Source: Desulfosarcina widdelii (GTDB taxonomy: Bacteria; Desulfobacterota; Desulfobacteria; Desulfobacterales; Desulfosarcinaceae). Taken from it: a stretch of DNA of 64,000 bases. The stretch spans positions 6,386,001 through 6,450,000 of the forward strand of contig NZ_AP021875.1 in NCBI RefSeq assembly GCF_009688965.1. Reading direction: 5' to 3'. The position numbers and the translations under genes were made by a program. Under the pieces are notes generated by a model. It saw only the letters and a list, made by a program, of their open reading frames with translations. It did no database searches and was not told where the DNA came from. This document shows, one piece after another, positions 44,087 to 53,203 of the stretch; position 1 is the first letter of the stretch; each line of letters begins with the position of its first letter.

Positions 44087-46108
44087 CTAGGGCGTGACAA
44101 TATTGAACAGAGGGTTAAACTGCTCGAGATTAGCCAAAATCGCACCGATGGCCTTGGGATTGCCTTGGGCGACGATTTCGCCGGACTGCATCAGCTCCGC
44201 AAAAGTCGCCTTTTTGCCCAAGAGCTTGGCAAAGGCCAGGGTGCTCAACTGATAGGTTGCATCCGGGTTTTGGAGGATGCGCCCTTTGGTATTGTTCAAG
44301 ACACTGTTGCTCAACTCAAGGGCATAGTTCGTTTTGATGTCGGTGAATTCCATGTTGATGTTCAGGGTCAGGTCGGCCACCTTGTCGCGTTGCAGACGGA
44401 CACCCAGAAAGTCAAAGACCATGTCCAGCGTCATGGCACGCATCACGTCAGGTCCTGTTGTGGTGGTTGATCGGGCCGGTTTTACGCCGTGTCGCAATTC
44501 AGCCGCAGCGGCAAGATACTCATTTCGCCACACGCCGGATTCGGCCTGATACCCGAGTTGCTCCAGCGCATCGGCCTGGAGGTTCAATGCGGCTTTGTTG
44601 TCGGGATCGGCAAAAACCAGATGGTTCACGACTTCGGCAACCCAGCGGTATTCCCCGGCGTCATAGTATTTTTTTGCCTTTTCAAGCAATGCGTCCGCCC
44701 CGCCCATGAACTCTACATACCGTTTTCCTGCTTCCACCGGTGGTAGGGGGTTCAGGTTGGCCGGGTTGCCGTCGTACCACCCGAGGTAGTACTGGTAGAC
44801 CGCCTTGGCGTTATGACTCAGAGTCCCATAGTATCCGCGCGCTGAAAATTCCTTCGCAAGGGACGGCGGCAAGGTCATGGTTTCGGATATTTCGTTCGGG
44901 GTCAATCCCATGTTGGCCAGCCGAAGGGTTTCGTCGTGCATGTACCGGTAAAGATCGCGTTGCTTGACCAGAAAATCCCGGATACGTTCCTGGCCCCACG
45001 TGGGCCAGTGGTGGCAGCCAAAGGCCATATCGATTTTGTCGCCATAAAGGTCAATGGTTTCGTTGATGTATTTGCTCCACCCCAGGGCATCGCGGACCTG
45101 GGCGCCCCGCAGGGTGTAGAGATTGTGCATGTGATGCGTGGTGACTTCGGCCAGGCACAGGGCTTTGAAATCCGGGAAAAAAATCATGAATTCGGCCGGG
45201 GCTTCGGACCCGCTGGCCATCTGGAATACCATGCGAACCCCGTCAACGGTCATTTCCTGGCCGGTGGTCCCGATCGTGTCGGTCGGCGGAATCAGGCCGA
45301 TGGTGCCCATGGAAAAGGTCTTGCCCAGACCGGTTCCCACGCGGCCGCGGACGCCCGGCTCGAGAACCCCGCCGAACTGGTAGAATGCCCTGCGGCTCAT
45401 GGCCGTTCCCGCCAGCACGTTTTCTGCGATGGCATAGTCCATGAAGCCTTCCGGGGCGATGATTTTGACGTTCCCGGCCACGACGTCCTTTTCGTCAACA
45501 ACCCCGCGCACGCCGCCGAAATGGTCGGCATGGGTATGGGTGTAGATCACGGCCTTGACAGGACGCTCCCCCAGATGCTCGTTCGCCAGTTGCAGAGCGG
45601 CATGGGCGGTTTCCTTGCTGACCAGGGGGTCGATCAGAATCCAGCCGGTCCGGCCTTCGATCAGGGTCATGTTTGAAAGGTCATAATTCCGGATCTGATA
45701 AATTTTTTCGTGAATCTTGAAAAGCCCGTGGATATTGTTCAGCTGCTCCTGCCGCCATAAACTCGGATTTACGGTATCCACGGAATCCCCGGACAGGAAA
45801 TCGTAGGCGGGCATATCCCAGACAACCTCTCCGTTGTCATCCTTGATCACCAGAGGGGCGTCGGTCGCGATGAACCCTCTCTGGGAATCTTCAAAATCCT
45901 GGCGGTCGCTGAAATCGAGCACCTCGACCATGGCCTTGTTGGCGGCGATCGTTTCTGGACTGGCCTCTTTAGAGGATGCATCCTGGGCCGATGCCAGCAC
46001 CGGCATCAGGCAATAGATGAGCAGTAATAGGGTAATTAGCGCTCCTTGTGGAATCGGGAAGGCACCCTGTTTAGCGCCCGGCCGTCCTGTACTGAGATGA
46101 TATGTCAT
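44087..46108 (-). CDS. Exported MBL-fold alkyl sulfatase (SdsA/BDS1-like)
   Basis: 673 residues, the length of alkyl sulfatases. A signal peptide is clear (ALITLLLLIYCLMPVLASAQ). The metallo-beta-lactamase motif is THTHADHFGG with H191, H193, D195 and H196; EVTTHHMHNLYTLRGAQVRD, the sulfatase-specific helix, and the dimerisation domain follow (MGGADALLEKAKKYYDAGEY). The C-terminus is SCP2-like (MTLDMVFDFLGVRLQ ... FTDIKTNYALEL). The enzyme hydrolyses primary alkyl sulfates such as dodecyl sulfate to alcohol and sulfate, outside the cytoplasm. It is the third gene of the operon. Confidence 0.93.
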   Translation of the reverse strand: MTYHLSTGRPGAKQGAFPIPQGALITLLLLIYCLMPVLASAQDASSKEASPETIAANKAMVEVLDFSDRQDFEDSQRGFIATDAPLVIKDDNGEVVWDMPAYDFLSGDSVDTVNPSLWRQEQLNNIHGLFKIHEKIYQIRNYDLSNMTLIEGRTGWILIDPLVSKETAHAALQLANEHLGERPVKAVIYTHTHADHFGGVRGVVDEKDVVAGNVKIIAPEGFMDYAIAENVLAGTAMSRRAFYQFGGVLEPGVRGRVGTGLGKTFSMGTIGLIPPTDTIGTTGQEMTVDGVRMVFQMASGSEAPAEFMIFFPDFKALCLAEVTTHHMHNLYTLRGAQVRDALGWSKYINETIDLYGDKIDMAFGCHHWPTWGQERIRDFLVKQRDLYRYMHDETLRLANMGLTPNEISETMTLPPSLAKEFSARGYYGTLSHNAKAVYQYYLGWYDGNPANLNPLPPVEAGKRYVEFMGGADALLEKAKKYYDAGEYRWVAEVVNHLVFADPDNKAALNLQADALEQLGYQAESGVWRNEYLAAAAELRHGVKPARSTTTTGPDVMRAMTLDMVFDFLGVRLQRDKVADLTLNINMEFTDIKTNYALELSNSVLNNTKGRILQNPDATYQLSTLAFAKLLGKKATFAELMQSGEIVAQGNPKAIGAILANLEQFNPLFNIVTP

Positions 46109-46183
46109 TTTTTCCCTTTCTTTATGCCAATCTCTCCCGGTGCTTATACCGGATAGTGGATGAAGATGTTTTGGTCCCGACCA

Positions 46184-47767
46184 TCAACTTTTTACCGGCA
46201 CCTGCGACATGATATATTCCGACAGGGCCGTGATGGTCAGGCTGGGATTGACCCCCAAATTGGCCGGCACCACCGACCCGTCGGCGATGAACATGTTGGG
46301 ATAGCCGAATACTTCCCCGTTGGTCCCGACCACCCCCTTATCGGGGGATGTTCCCATGCAGCAGCCCCCCAGAATATGGGCCGTGCTCGACGCATTGAAG
46401 ACAGCTTCGGGCAACAGGCTCAGGGGAATGCCGTCCATCTTCTTCGCCAGGCGTCGCGCCACCTCGTTCGCGATGGGGATATAGGCCGGTGCCCGTTCTT
46501 GTCCCGGGGGGGTCTCGGAGTTAAGGCTGTAGCCTCCCATGCGCCACCAGCGGGGCTTGTAATCCAGCTTCAGATAGTTCTTGTCGGTCTGCATCACCAG
46601 AACGACCGAGGTGGATGCCGCCGCGCCAAACGGCCAGAGGAGTTTCATGAAGCGCAGGGGATGCCGGACAATCTGTCCCAGGTAGCGCACGCCGCGTGGA
46701 ATGACGCCGCCGCCGTCGGTCATCAGGGTGAGCAGGTTGAGCAGCACGTCGGAGCCCTTGTTGTAGCGCACCATCTCGATGTGGGTGGTGTCGTCGGCAT
46801 AGATGCCCGACGTAATGGCGATCTGATCGTTCCAGTCGACGCTTTTGTCCCTGGACTGGACGCCCAGAATTGCTTCCGAGTTGGTGCGTACATAGTTGCC
46901 CAGTTGCGGGGAAAGTTCCGGCAGCATCCCGCTATGACGGCACTTCATGAGCAGTTTCACGCTCCCGAGAACGCCGCCGCTGAAAACCACCCCTTTGGCC
47001 CGATAGATCCGCTGGGGATGGCTGAACCCCGTAGACTTCCGGGTTAGAATTTCGTAGCCGCCGTTCCAGGGGCGCACGCCGGTGACCTCGGTTTCCGGAA
47101 AGATACGGGCGCCGTTGCCTTCGGCCAGATAAAGGTAGTTGCGATCAAGCGTGTTTTTAGCCCCCACCGGGCAGCCCACCATGCAGGATCCGCAGAAGGT
47201 GCAGCCGGTGCGCGCGGGGCCGCGCCCGCCGAAATAGGGATCCGGGACGGTTTTGTCCGGTTCGCCGAAGAAAATGCCCACGTCGTTTTTATGGAAAGTG
47301 TCCTTGCCCCTCATATCGATACCGACCTCGCGAAGGCACTCGTCCGCACGGCCGACCTGGGGACTTGGATTGGAGCCCAGGATCCGTCGGGCCTCCTGGT
47401 AATGGGGCATCATGGTCGCCTTGCAGTCGGGAATGCCCCATTCCGGGCGCTCGAACACCTCGTCCGGTGGGATCAGCTGCTGGTTGGCATAGACCAGACT
47501 GCCGCCGCCCACACCCCCGCCGTGAAAGATGAGCACGTGCTTGAGCTGGGTCAGCATCTGGTAGCCGTAGCAGCCCAGCTGGGGCAGCCACATGTATTTG
47601 CGGGTATTCCAGTTGGTCTTGGGAAAGTCTTCCTTCTGCCAGCGCTTGCCTTTTTCCAAGACCGCCACGGAATAGCCCTTTTCGGATAACCGCAGGGCGG
47701 AAACACTGCCGCCGAAACCGGAACCGATAACAATGTAGTCGTAGTCGAATTGATTCGCGTCTTTCAT
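46184..47767 (-). CDS. GMC-type FAD oxidoreductase with ferredoxin-type cysteine motif
   Basis: 527 residues. The Rossmann FAD motif is IGSGFGGSVSALRLSEKGYS (about 14-33), and GMC signatures include FHGGGVGGGSLVYA and the C-terminal block ILGGCCMGTSPDKGV and ADGSVVPANLGVNPSLTI. C179-x2-C182-x2-C185-x3-C189-P (CTFCGSCMVGCP) has the exact spacing of a bacterial 4Fe-4S ferredoxin site, unusual for a GMC enzyme; it occurs in some cholesterol-oxidase-like members. It would oxidise an alcohol to an aldehyde and pass electrons on. Between the sulfatase and AOR genes, the alcohol released from alkyl sulfate is the likely substrate. Confidence 0.9.
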   Translation of the reverse strand: MKDANQFDYDYIVIGSGFGGSVSALRLSEKGYSVAVLEKGKRWQKEDFPKTNWNTRKYMWLPQLGCYGYQMLTQLKHVLIFHGGGVGGGSLVYANQQLIPPDEVFERPEWGIPDCKATMMPHYQEARRILGSNPSPQVGRADECLREVGIDMRGKDTFHKNDVGIFFGEPDKTVPDPYFGGRGPARTGCTFCGSCMVGCPVGAKNTLDRNYLYLAEGNGARIFPETEVTGVRPWNGGYEILTRKSTGFSHPQRIYRAKGVVFSGGVLGSVKLLMKCRHSGMLPELSPQLGNYVRTNSEAILGVQSRDKSVDWNDQIAITSGIYADDTTHIEMVRYNKGSDVLLNLLTLMTDGGGVIPRGVRYLGQIVRHPLRFMKLLWPFGAAASTSVVLVMQTDKNYLKLDYKPRWWRMGGYSLNSETPPGQERAPAYIPIANEVARRLAKKMDGIPLSLLPEAVFNASSTAHILGGCCMGTSPDKGVVGTNGEVFGYPNMFIADGSVVPANLGVNPSLTITALSEYIMSQVPVKS

Positions 47768-47814
47768 GTTGTCTCCTGTTCAATGGTGTGCGCGCGGTTG
47801 GATAGCCATGACGG

Positions 47815-49680
47815 TCAACCCGTCAGGCCCAGGCGGGACAAGGTCTCCGTTTTGGGTATGCCGCGGCTGTCAAATCCCCGCAACCGGTAGTAGGCATCGA
47901 GCATGGTTTCCAGCGGCACGGTGCGCTTCTTGGGATCGCAACCACGCCCCTCGCGCAAAAATCGGACCGGCAGGGTATCGTCCTTGCGGGAAATCCCTTC
48001 GCGGGTGTTCATCAGCCGTTCGAGGGTGTGGATCCGTTCCCCGGCGGCGAGGAATTGCGCCTGGCTGACGGACAGGCCGGTAACGCTGTTGTACAGACCG
48101 GTCAACGTGGGGATGAAAATGAGATTCTGCGCGATCCGCGGGAGATACTGCATGGTCAGCCGCAGCATTCCCTTGGGCGTGTATTTGACGATGGGCTCCT
48201 CGAGGACATAGGCGAAGGCGGTGAACTGGCAGACATGCAGGGAGTTGACCGCCGCAAACAGATTTTCGAAATATTTGACGAAATGGGCCTTGGCCCGGGT
48301 GGTGTAGGGGTTTAGGAACCCCATGAACACTTCCAGGGAAAACGTCGTCGCGGACAGGTGGCAGGCGCCCCGGTTGGCCACAGCGTAGGACAGGCCCTGG
48401 CCCCAGGCGCCGCGCGGATCGTAGCCTGCCATATCCAGCCCCTTGATCTGGATGGCGAAATCGGCGCCGCCGTATTTGGCCGCCAAACGGCGGGTCCCCT
48501 GGGCCAGTTCGTCGCCCTGTCCCTGGCGGTGGGCGATGGCGCGAATCGTGTCGCTGATCCCGGCGGGCGATCCGAAAGACAGATCGGTAGGCCGCAGATT
48601 GCGCTCGCCGGCTTCCATCACCCAGGCCAGGGTGGCGCCGGTGGAGATGGTGTCCAGCCCCATGGCGCCGCAAAGGTCGTTCCATTCGGAAATCTTCTCG
48701 GTGTCGAAGATGCCGATGTTGGGGCCCAGCAGGCTGGTGGTTTCGTATTCCGGGATCTGACGCACCGACCCGTCGGGATAGGTGCCTTTGTGGCCGCAGA
48801 GAATTCTGCACGGCAGGCAGGTGCTGGGCCGGGTGTTGTACTTCTTCTGCATGGTTTCGCCGGAGACCTCCCCCGCACGCTGGTGGGTGCCTCCGCGAAA
48901 ATTGCTGACCGGGAGAATGCCCCCCTGATTGCACAGGTTGACGTTGGCCGCAGTGCCGAAATTGCGATATGCATGCCCGGTGAAATGGTTGGCATCCACC
49001 TGCCGGCCGGCTTTGTGGGAGACTGCTTTGAAGCGGGCCGAATCGTGGGGCTGGATTTTGTAGCGGCCCCCGATGGCCATGACGGCCTTCAGGTTTTTGG
49101 CGCCCATGACGGCCCCCATGCCGCCGCGCCCCAGAAACCGGTGACCGGAGGCCACATTGGCAAACAGGACCCGGTTTTCGCCGGCCGGGCCGATGGCCAT
49201 GACGCCGCTTTTTTTCCCGTCGGCCAGCCTGGCCTGGGTCTCGCGGGTGTCCAACCCCCACAGCTCCGAGGCGTCCTCGAAAGCTACCCGATCGGCATCG
49301 ATGTTAAGATAGACAGGCGCCTCCGAACGCCCGCCGATGACAAGGCCGTCATATCCGGCCGTTTTAAGGGCCATGCCGAAGGGCCCCCCGCAGGAGGAGG
49401 ACAGCATGATGCCTGTAAGCGGCGATTTGGTCAGGGCGGCGAAGCGTCCGCTGCAGGGCGCGCCCGTGCCCATCATGACCCCCATCATGAAGACCAGAAG
49501 ATTGTCCGGGCCCAGAGGGTCGACGCCGGGCGCCAGGCGTTCGTGGATCAATTTCAGACCCAGCCCCTTGCCGCCGAGATAGAGTTTACGATCCTCTTCG
49601 GTAACGGTGATCACATGCCGCGTCCGATCCGACAGGTTGACCTCGAGGATGCGATTGCTGGTGCCGACAATGGTTTCCAT
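47815..49680 (-). CDS. Aldehyde:ferredoxin oxidoreductase family (tungstopterin)
   Basis: 621 residues from the ATG at 49680, chosen because AAAGGGAAATA lies upstream; a longer GTG start at 49794 would run through the promoter. The protein begins ETIVGTSNRILEVNLSD, as AOR proteins do. GPAGENRVLFANVASG, GRGGMGAVMGAKNLKAV and the cluster ligands C288-x2-C291-x3-C295 (CLPCRILC) are present. The family oxidises aldehydes to acids with ferredoxin as acceptor, using tungsten or molybdenum. It is the first gene of the operon and the natural next step after the GMC alcohol oxidation. A fourth cluster cysteine in the C-terminal half was not assigned with certainty (GRGCDP is a candidate). Confidence 0.93.
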   Translation of the reverse strand: METIVGTSNRILEVNLSDRTRHVITVTEEDRKLYLGGKGLGLKLIHERLAPGVDPLGPDNLLVFMMGVMMGTGAPCSGRFAALTKSPLTGIMLSSSCGGPFGMALKTAGYDGLVIGGRSEAPVYLNIDADRVAFEDASELWGLDTRETQARLADGKKSGVMAIGPAGENRVLFANVASGHRFLGRGGMGAVMGAKNLKAVMAIGGRYKIQPHDSARFKAVSHKAGRQVDANHFTGHAYRNFGTAANVNLCNQGGILPVSNFRGGTHQRAGEVSGETMQKKYNTRPSTCLPCRILCGHKGTYPDGSVRQIPEYETTSLLGPNIGIFDTEKISEWNDLCGAMGLDTISTGATLAWVMEAGERNLRPTDLSFGSPAGISDTIRAIAHRQGQGDELAQGTRRLAAKYGGADFAIQIKGLDMAGYDPRGAWGQGLSYAVANRGACHLSATTFSLEVFMGFLNPYTTRAKAHFVKYFENLFAAVNSLHVCQFTAFAYVLEEPIVKYTPKGMLRLTMQYLPRIAQNLIFIPTLTGLYNSVTGLSVSQAQFLAAGERIHTLERLMNTREGISRKDDTLPVRFLREGRGCDPKKRTVPLETMLDAYYRLRGFDSRGIPKTETLSRLGLTG

Positions 49681-49800
49681 TATTTCCCTTTCATCGATGG
49701 TGGATGACCCTTCTGACAGATCGCCGCCAGAGCCGCCCTGCCCGTCGGGCAGTTCGTCCGGCCGGCGAATGCCGTTCAGGGTTTGCAGCGCCACCCATAA

Positions 49801-49816
49801 ATCAAAGGTCGTGCCA
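49801..49816 (-). promoter_or_regulatory. Sigma-54-like (-24/-12) promoter of the alkyl-sulfate operon
   Basis: Minus strand reads TGGCAC, five bases, TTGAT, compared with consensus TGGCAC-N5-TTGCA/T: the -24 box is perfect and the -12 box has GA instead of GC. It lies about 120 bases before the AOR ATG. The neighbouring gene encodes a sigma-54 activator, and two palindromes sit 92 and 161 bases upstream. Confidence 0.55.
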
Positions 49817-49907
49817 GGATCGCTTGACCCACGACCTATTTTTTTATTAAGTGTATTTTCAGGTGGTTGAATAATATGAAAGGAAGGTGGGTGACAAAAA
49901 GGATAAC

Positions 49908-49921
49908 TGCCATTATTGGCA
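49908..49921. promoter_or_regulatory. Upstream activator-binding palindrome, site 1
   Basis: TGCCATTATTGGCA, with arms TGCCA / TGGCA. It is identical to 49977-49990 and the copies are 69 bases apart. Distance and symmetry suit a Fis-type activator binding upstream of a sigma-54 promoter. Confidence 0.6.
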
Positions 49922-49976
49922 ATCTATAATTTTAAATCGTACATATCAAATTGATTTTATATATTATATTTTTATT

Positions 49977-49990
49977 TGCCATTATTGGCA
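49977..49990. promoter_or_regulatory. Upstream activator-binding palindrome, site 2
   Basis: A second identical TGCCATTATTGGCA, overlapping the last codons and stop of the activator gene. With site 1 it suggests cooperative binding of two activator dimers. Confidence 0.6.
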
Positions 49991-51850
49991 TTTTTTATGC
50001 CTTATTAGTCCATGCCGTTTTAGTTTGCGATAAAAGGTCCGCATCGGCAGTCCGAGCGATTGTGCGGCACTTTCCCGATGCCATTGGTGTTTTTCCAGCG
50101 CCGCGACTAGCAGTTGCCTTTCGAAATTCACCATCGCCGTCTGAAAACCGGCTTCCGGCACCTCGCCCGCATGATCGGCCCCACCGTGACCCAATGGTGG
50201 CAGGCAGGATGGTTCCTTGATCAAATCGAAGTCATTTAACGAGCGGTAGCGCTGGAGGACGTTTTGCAGCTCCCGCACGTTGCCCGGCCAGTCATGACGC
50301 ATCATGGCTTCCAGCATCTCTCCGGTCAGGGGCGGTGCTTCCGCCGCGTCCCCTGACGATTGCGCAAAATGCTCGATCAGCAGCGGGATGTCTTCCCGGC
50401 GCTCACGGAGGGGCGGGAGATGAATCGGCAAGATATGAATGCGGTAGAAAAAATCCTCGCGCATCAAGCCGCGATTCACCTGGGCCCGCAGGTCACGGTT
50501 GGTGGCGGCAATAATCCGTACATCCGGTTTTTTGACGTCCCGGCCGCCTACCGCCGAATACCCACCCCCCTCCAGAACCCGCAGCAGTTTGACCTGCAAA
50601 TTAGGCCCGATTTCACCCAGTTCGTCCAGAAACAAGGTGCCGCCGTCGGCCAGGTCCAGGTAGCCCTCCTTGTCGGCGGCAGCCCCCGTGAAAGCGCCTT
50701 TGAGATAGCCGAAAAATTCACTCTCCAGGAGGTTTTCAGGGATGGCACCGCAGTTGACCGGAATGAAGCGCCCCTCCTTCCGGTCACTGAGCCGGTGGAT
50801 GGCCCGGGCCACGAGTTCCTTGCCGGTGCCGGACTCCCCGTAGATGATGGCATTGGCATCCGTGGCGGCAGCTTTCAAAATCCATTCGTAGACTTCCTGC
50901 ATAGCGAGGCTCTTGCCGATGATGTCGCCGAAGCGGTAGCGGTCCCTGATGTTAGACCGCAGGCGTAGGTTTTCCTTACGCAGATAGGCCTCGCGTTCAC
51001 GCAGGGCGTCGGCCTGGCGCCTCCTTTCGGTAATGTCATGGACGATGCCTTCGATCAGCCTCAGGCGGCCGTCGGTTTCGGTGATCGGGCGGGCGTTGAG
51101 GGAGACCCAGATGTGCCGTCCGTCGCGGCGGCGAAATTCCACCTCGTAGCCCGACACCGGCTCGTTGCGCTCCAAAATGTCAAGGAACCTCCGGCGCGCC
51201 GTCACGGTGACGTAAAGATCATGGCCGACATCTTTTACCGAGGTCATCAGCTCATCGACCGAAGTGTAGCCCAGCATGCGGGCCATGGCCGGATTGGCAT
51301 TTACCAGCAGGCCGTCGGTGGTGGTCTGATAAATCCCCTCCACCGCATTTTCGAAAATGGCCCGGTACTTCTCCTCACTTGTGCGCAGCGCCTCCTCGAT
51401 TAGCTTCTGCTCGGTCAGGTCGATGCCCACCCCCAGGATATATATCCTGTCTTCGACGGTCATGCGTACACCGGTCAAATAGTAAGGCACCACGGCACCG
51501 CTCTTGACGATGAGACCGGTTTCGATGCCGGAGCGCATCCCCTCGGCGTAGATCCGGTCAACTTCTTCCGCCACGCGCTTGCGGTCCTCTGCTGAAAACC
51601 AGTCAAACATCTCACGCCGCGGCAACTCCTCGGCACTGAAACCGGTGAGGGTTTCGTGGTTTTTGTTCCAGCGGATGAGCTTCCCGTGCTGGTCGTAAAG
51701 GTAGAAGATGCCCGGCAGGCTGTCGAGCACCTTTTCCGAAAACAGTTGTTCCTTCTGGATATCGCCAATCGCTTTGCGACTTTCCGCGACCTCCTTTTCA
51801 AGCTGCCGGATACGTTTTTTTAGCTGTTCGATAGTGGATTTGGAGGGCAT
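49982..51850 (-). CDS. PAS-PAS sigma-54-dependent activator
   Basis: 622 residues. A coiled start leads into two PAS domains with PAC tails (about 35-150, VLDSLPGIFYLYDQHGKL; about 160-285, IFENAVEGIYQTTTDGLL). The AAA+ domain follows (about 315-545) with Walker A GESGTGKELVARAIH and a fully canonical GAFTGA loop (YLKGAFTGAAADKEG), then a Fis-type helix-turn-helix at the end (ESAAQSLGLPMRTFYRKLKRHG). ATG follows AAAGGAGG. It lies directly upstream of the alkyl-sulfate operon in the same direction, the usual arrangement for a pathway-specific activator. A redox or ligand signal through PAS is likely. Confidence 0.93.
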   Translation of the reverse strand: MPSKSTIEQLKKRIRQLEKEVAESRKAIGDIQKEQLFSEKVLDSLPGIFYLYDQHGKLIRWNKNHETLTGFSAEELPRREMFDWFSAEDRKRVAEEVDRIYAEGMRSGIETGLIVKSGAVVPYYLTGVRMTVEDRIYILGVGIDLTEQKLIEEALRTSEEKYRAIFENAVEGIYQTTTDGLLVNANPAMARMLGYTSVDELMTSVKDVGHDLYVTVTARRRFLDILERNEPVSGYEVEFRRRDGRHIWVSLNARPITETDGRLRLIEGIVHDITERRRQADALREREAYLRKENLRLRSNIRDRYRFGDIIGKSLAMQEVYEWILKAAATDANAIIYGESGTGKELVARAIHRLSDRKEGRFIPVNCGAIPENLLESEFFGYLKGAFTGAAADKEGYLDLADGGTLFLDELGEIGPNLQVKLLRVLEGGGYSAVGGRDVKKPDVRIIAATNRDLRAQVNRGLMREDFFYRIHILPIHLPPLRERREDIPLLIEHFAQSSGDAAEAPPLTGEMLEAMMRHDWPGNVRELQNVLQRYRSLNDFDLIKEPSCLPPLGHGGADHAGEVPEAGFQTAMVNFERQLLVAALEKHQWHRESAAQSLGLPMRTFYRKLKRHGLIRHKKCQ

Positions 51851-52181
51851 TCTTTCCTCCTTTATATCAATTTGGTCCGTTCGCCTAATTAGGCAATATT
51901 TTGTGAGAGTCTTGCATTTGGTACACGCTAATAGAAAAGAGAGTCAAGTTATAGGTTAGTTGAACACGAATAGGCATTTGACGATGAAACCTATTAGAAC
52001 GATCAAGCTATTGCCGCGATTGATTATTAAGTACGATAGCGTTCCAGGAAGCCGACTATAACAGGATTACGAATAGATTGGGATAATCCAGCCAAAAACG
52101 GAACCTACTAAAAGTTCAGATTACTTGCCAGGCCCCATAAGTATAAAAGAAGACTTCAAATTTGCATTTAGCAATTGGATA
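51851..52181. other. Intergenic region upstream of the activator gene
   Basis: A perfect 12-base palindrome GCCTAATTAGGC (51882-51893) lies about 30 bases before the activator ATG and could be an operator. No -35/-10 pair is convincing. The rest of the gap has no recognised feature. Confidence 0.4.
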
Positions 52182-52940
52182 TCATACGCTTAACTTGGGT
52201 GCTACCCTTATCGTGAACCCTTTAACCCAAGGAGGTCGGCCATGAAACTTTCCAAAGCAGCTAAAATCTGGATCGATTATCAAAAGACCCATTCGAAAAA
52301 AAAATACGGTGCGATCCTCCACACTGGTGTTCAACAGCTCGCCGATGCGCATGCCGGTTCGAAGAAGCGTCAATATCAGCGCCCGATCACGGATTGTTGA
52401 GACCGCCGCCAACAACAGTTGGACATCCTCCGGATCAATCGCCTTCGGCAGGGCCTCGGGCACCCTGATGAGAAGCTTACGCTTGATCACACCAGTTCCG
52501 ATCACATCGCGACTGACCAAAAAGTTTAAAAACGCGTACAGTCCCTTTAGCCGACCATCGACAGAGGTTGGGGCCATACCGCGATCTTGCTCATGTTCGA
52601 CAAACGCGCTGATATGTTCACGCCCGATCGTCGCCAAATGCTGACCGCCGCTGCGTTTAAAAAACGCTAAAAACAGCAAGAGGGTGGAACCGCTGGCGCG
52701 AATGGTGTTGGGGCGGCAGTTGTGTCGCAACTGCCGGCGCAGGTAATCGCGCACCATTTCCCCTCCGCACAGCCCGCCAGCGGAGATTCTGCGCATGATA
52801 TGCTCGATGTGTTCATGGGATACACGGTAGGCAGGGCGAAGCGACTTCTTAGGAAAAAGGGATAGTTGAATCGGGTTGGGTGGGAACGCTTTCAGGCCGT
52901 AGGTGCTTTTTTCGACAGACACATGCTCGAGGTTCATCAC
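52182..52940 (-). pseudogene. Tyrosine recombinase, truncated in the catalytic domain
   Basis: A frame of 252 residues with a SAM-like core-binding domain (about 60-145, DYLRRQLRHNCRPNTIRASGS, HISAFVEHEQDRGM) and the first catalytic segment (ALILTLLRTGMRIGELLNTSVED) carrying the first arginine. After VEDRT it turns into the antisense of another integrase start, so the H-x2-R and tyrosine boxes are lost. ATG at 52937 or GTG at 52940 follows AAAGGAGG. It is not a working recombinase. Confidence 0.8.
52242..52303 (+). pseudogene. N-terminal stub of a second tyrosine recombinase
   Basis: AAGGAGGTCGGCC precedes an ATG reading MKLSKAAKIWIDYQKTHSKK, the recognisable start of phage-type integrases of this group. 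It stops at the junction with the truncated recombinase running the other way. The C-terminus fragment at 36264-36496 belongs to the same type but is not the same copy. Confidence 0.6.
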
Positions 52941-53203
52941 TACCTCCTTTCGCTTTTAGTCGAAAAAACAGGTAGATAATGACCTCGATGGACTTTTCAG
53001 TCAATTATCATTTTATGTCGTACAGGTTGGAGCTGTCTTAACATCGATTCGTCATCATTTCAATTCATATAGAACACCCGAATCACCACCTATCACACTA
53101 AACGGTCACAATCGTAAAATGGGTCTGACCTTTTGGTATTCTGGCAGCTGGGGAGTTCTAAATAGAATTGGTGTCATATGTATATTGACAAACAACAAGC
53201 GCC

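Noticed and set aside
48358..49707. Plus-strand frame of 449 codons
   Set aside because: It lies antisense to the aldehyde:ferredoxin oxidoreductase; long only because of high GC content.
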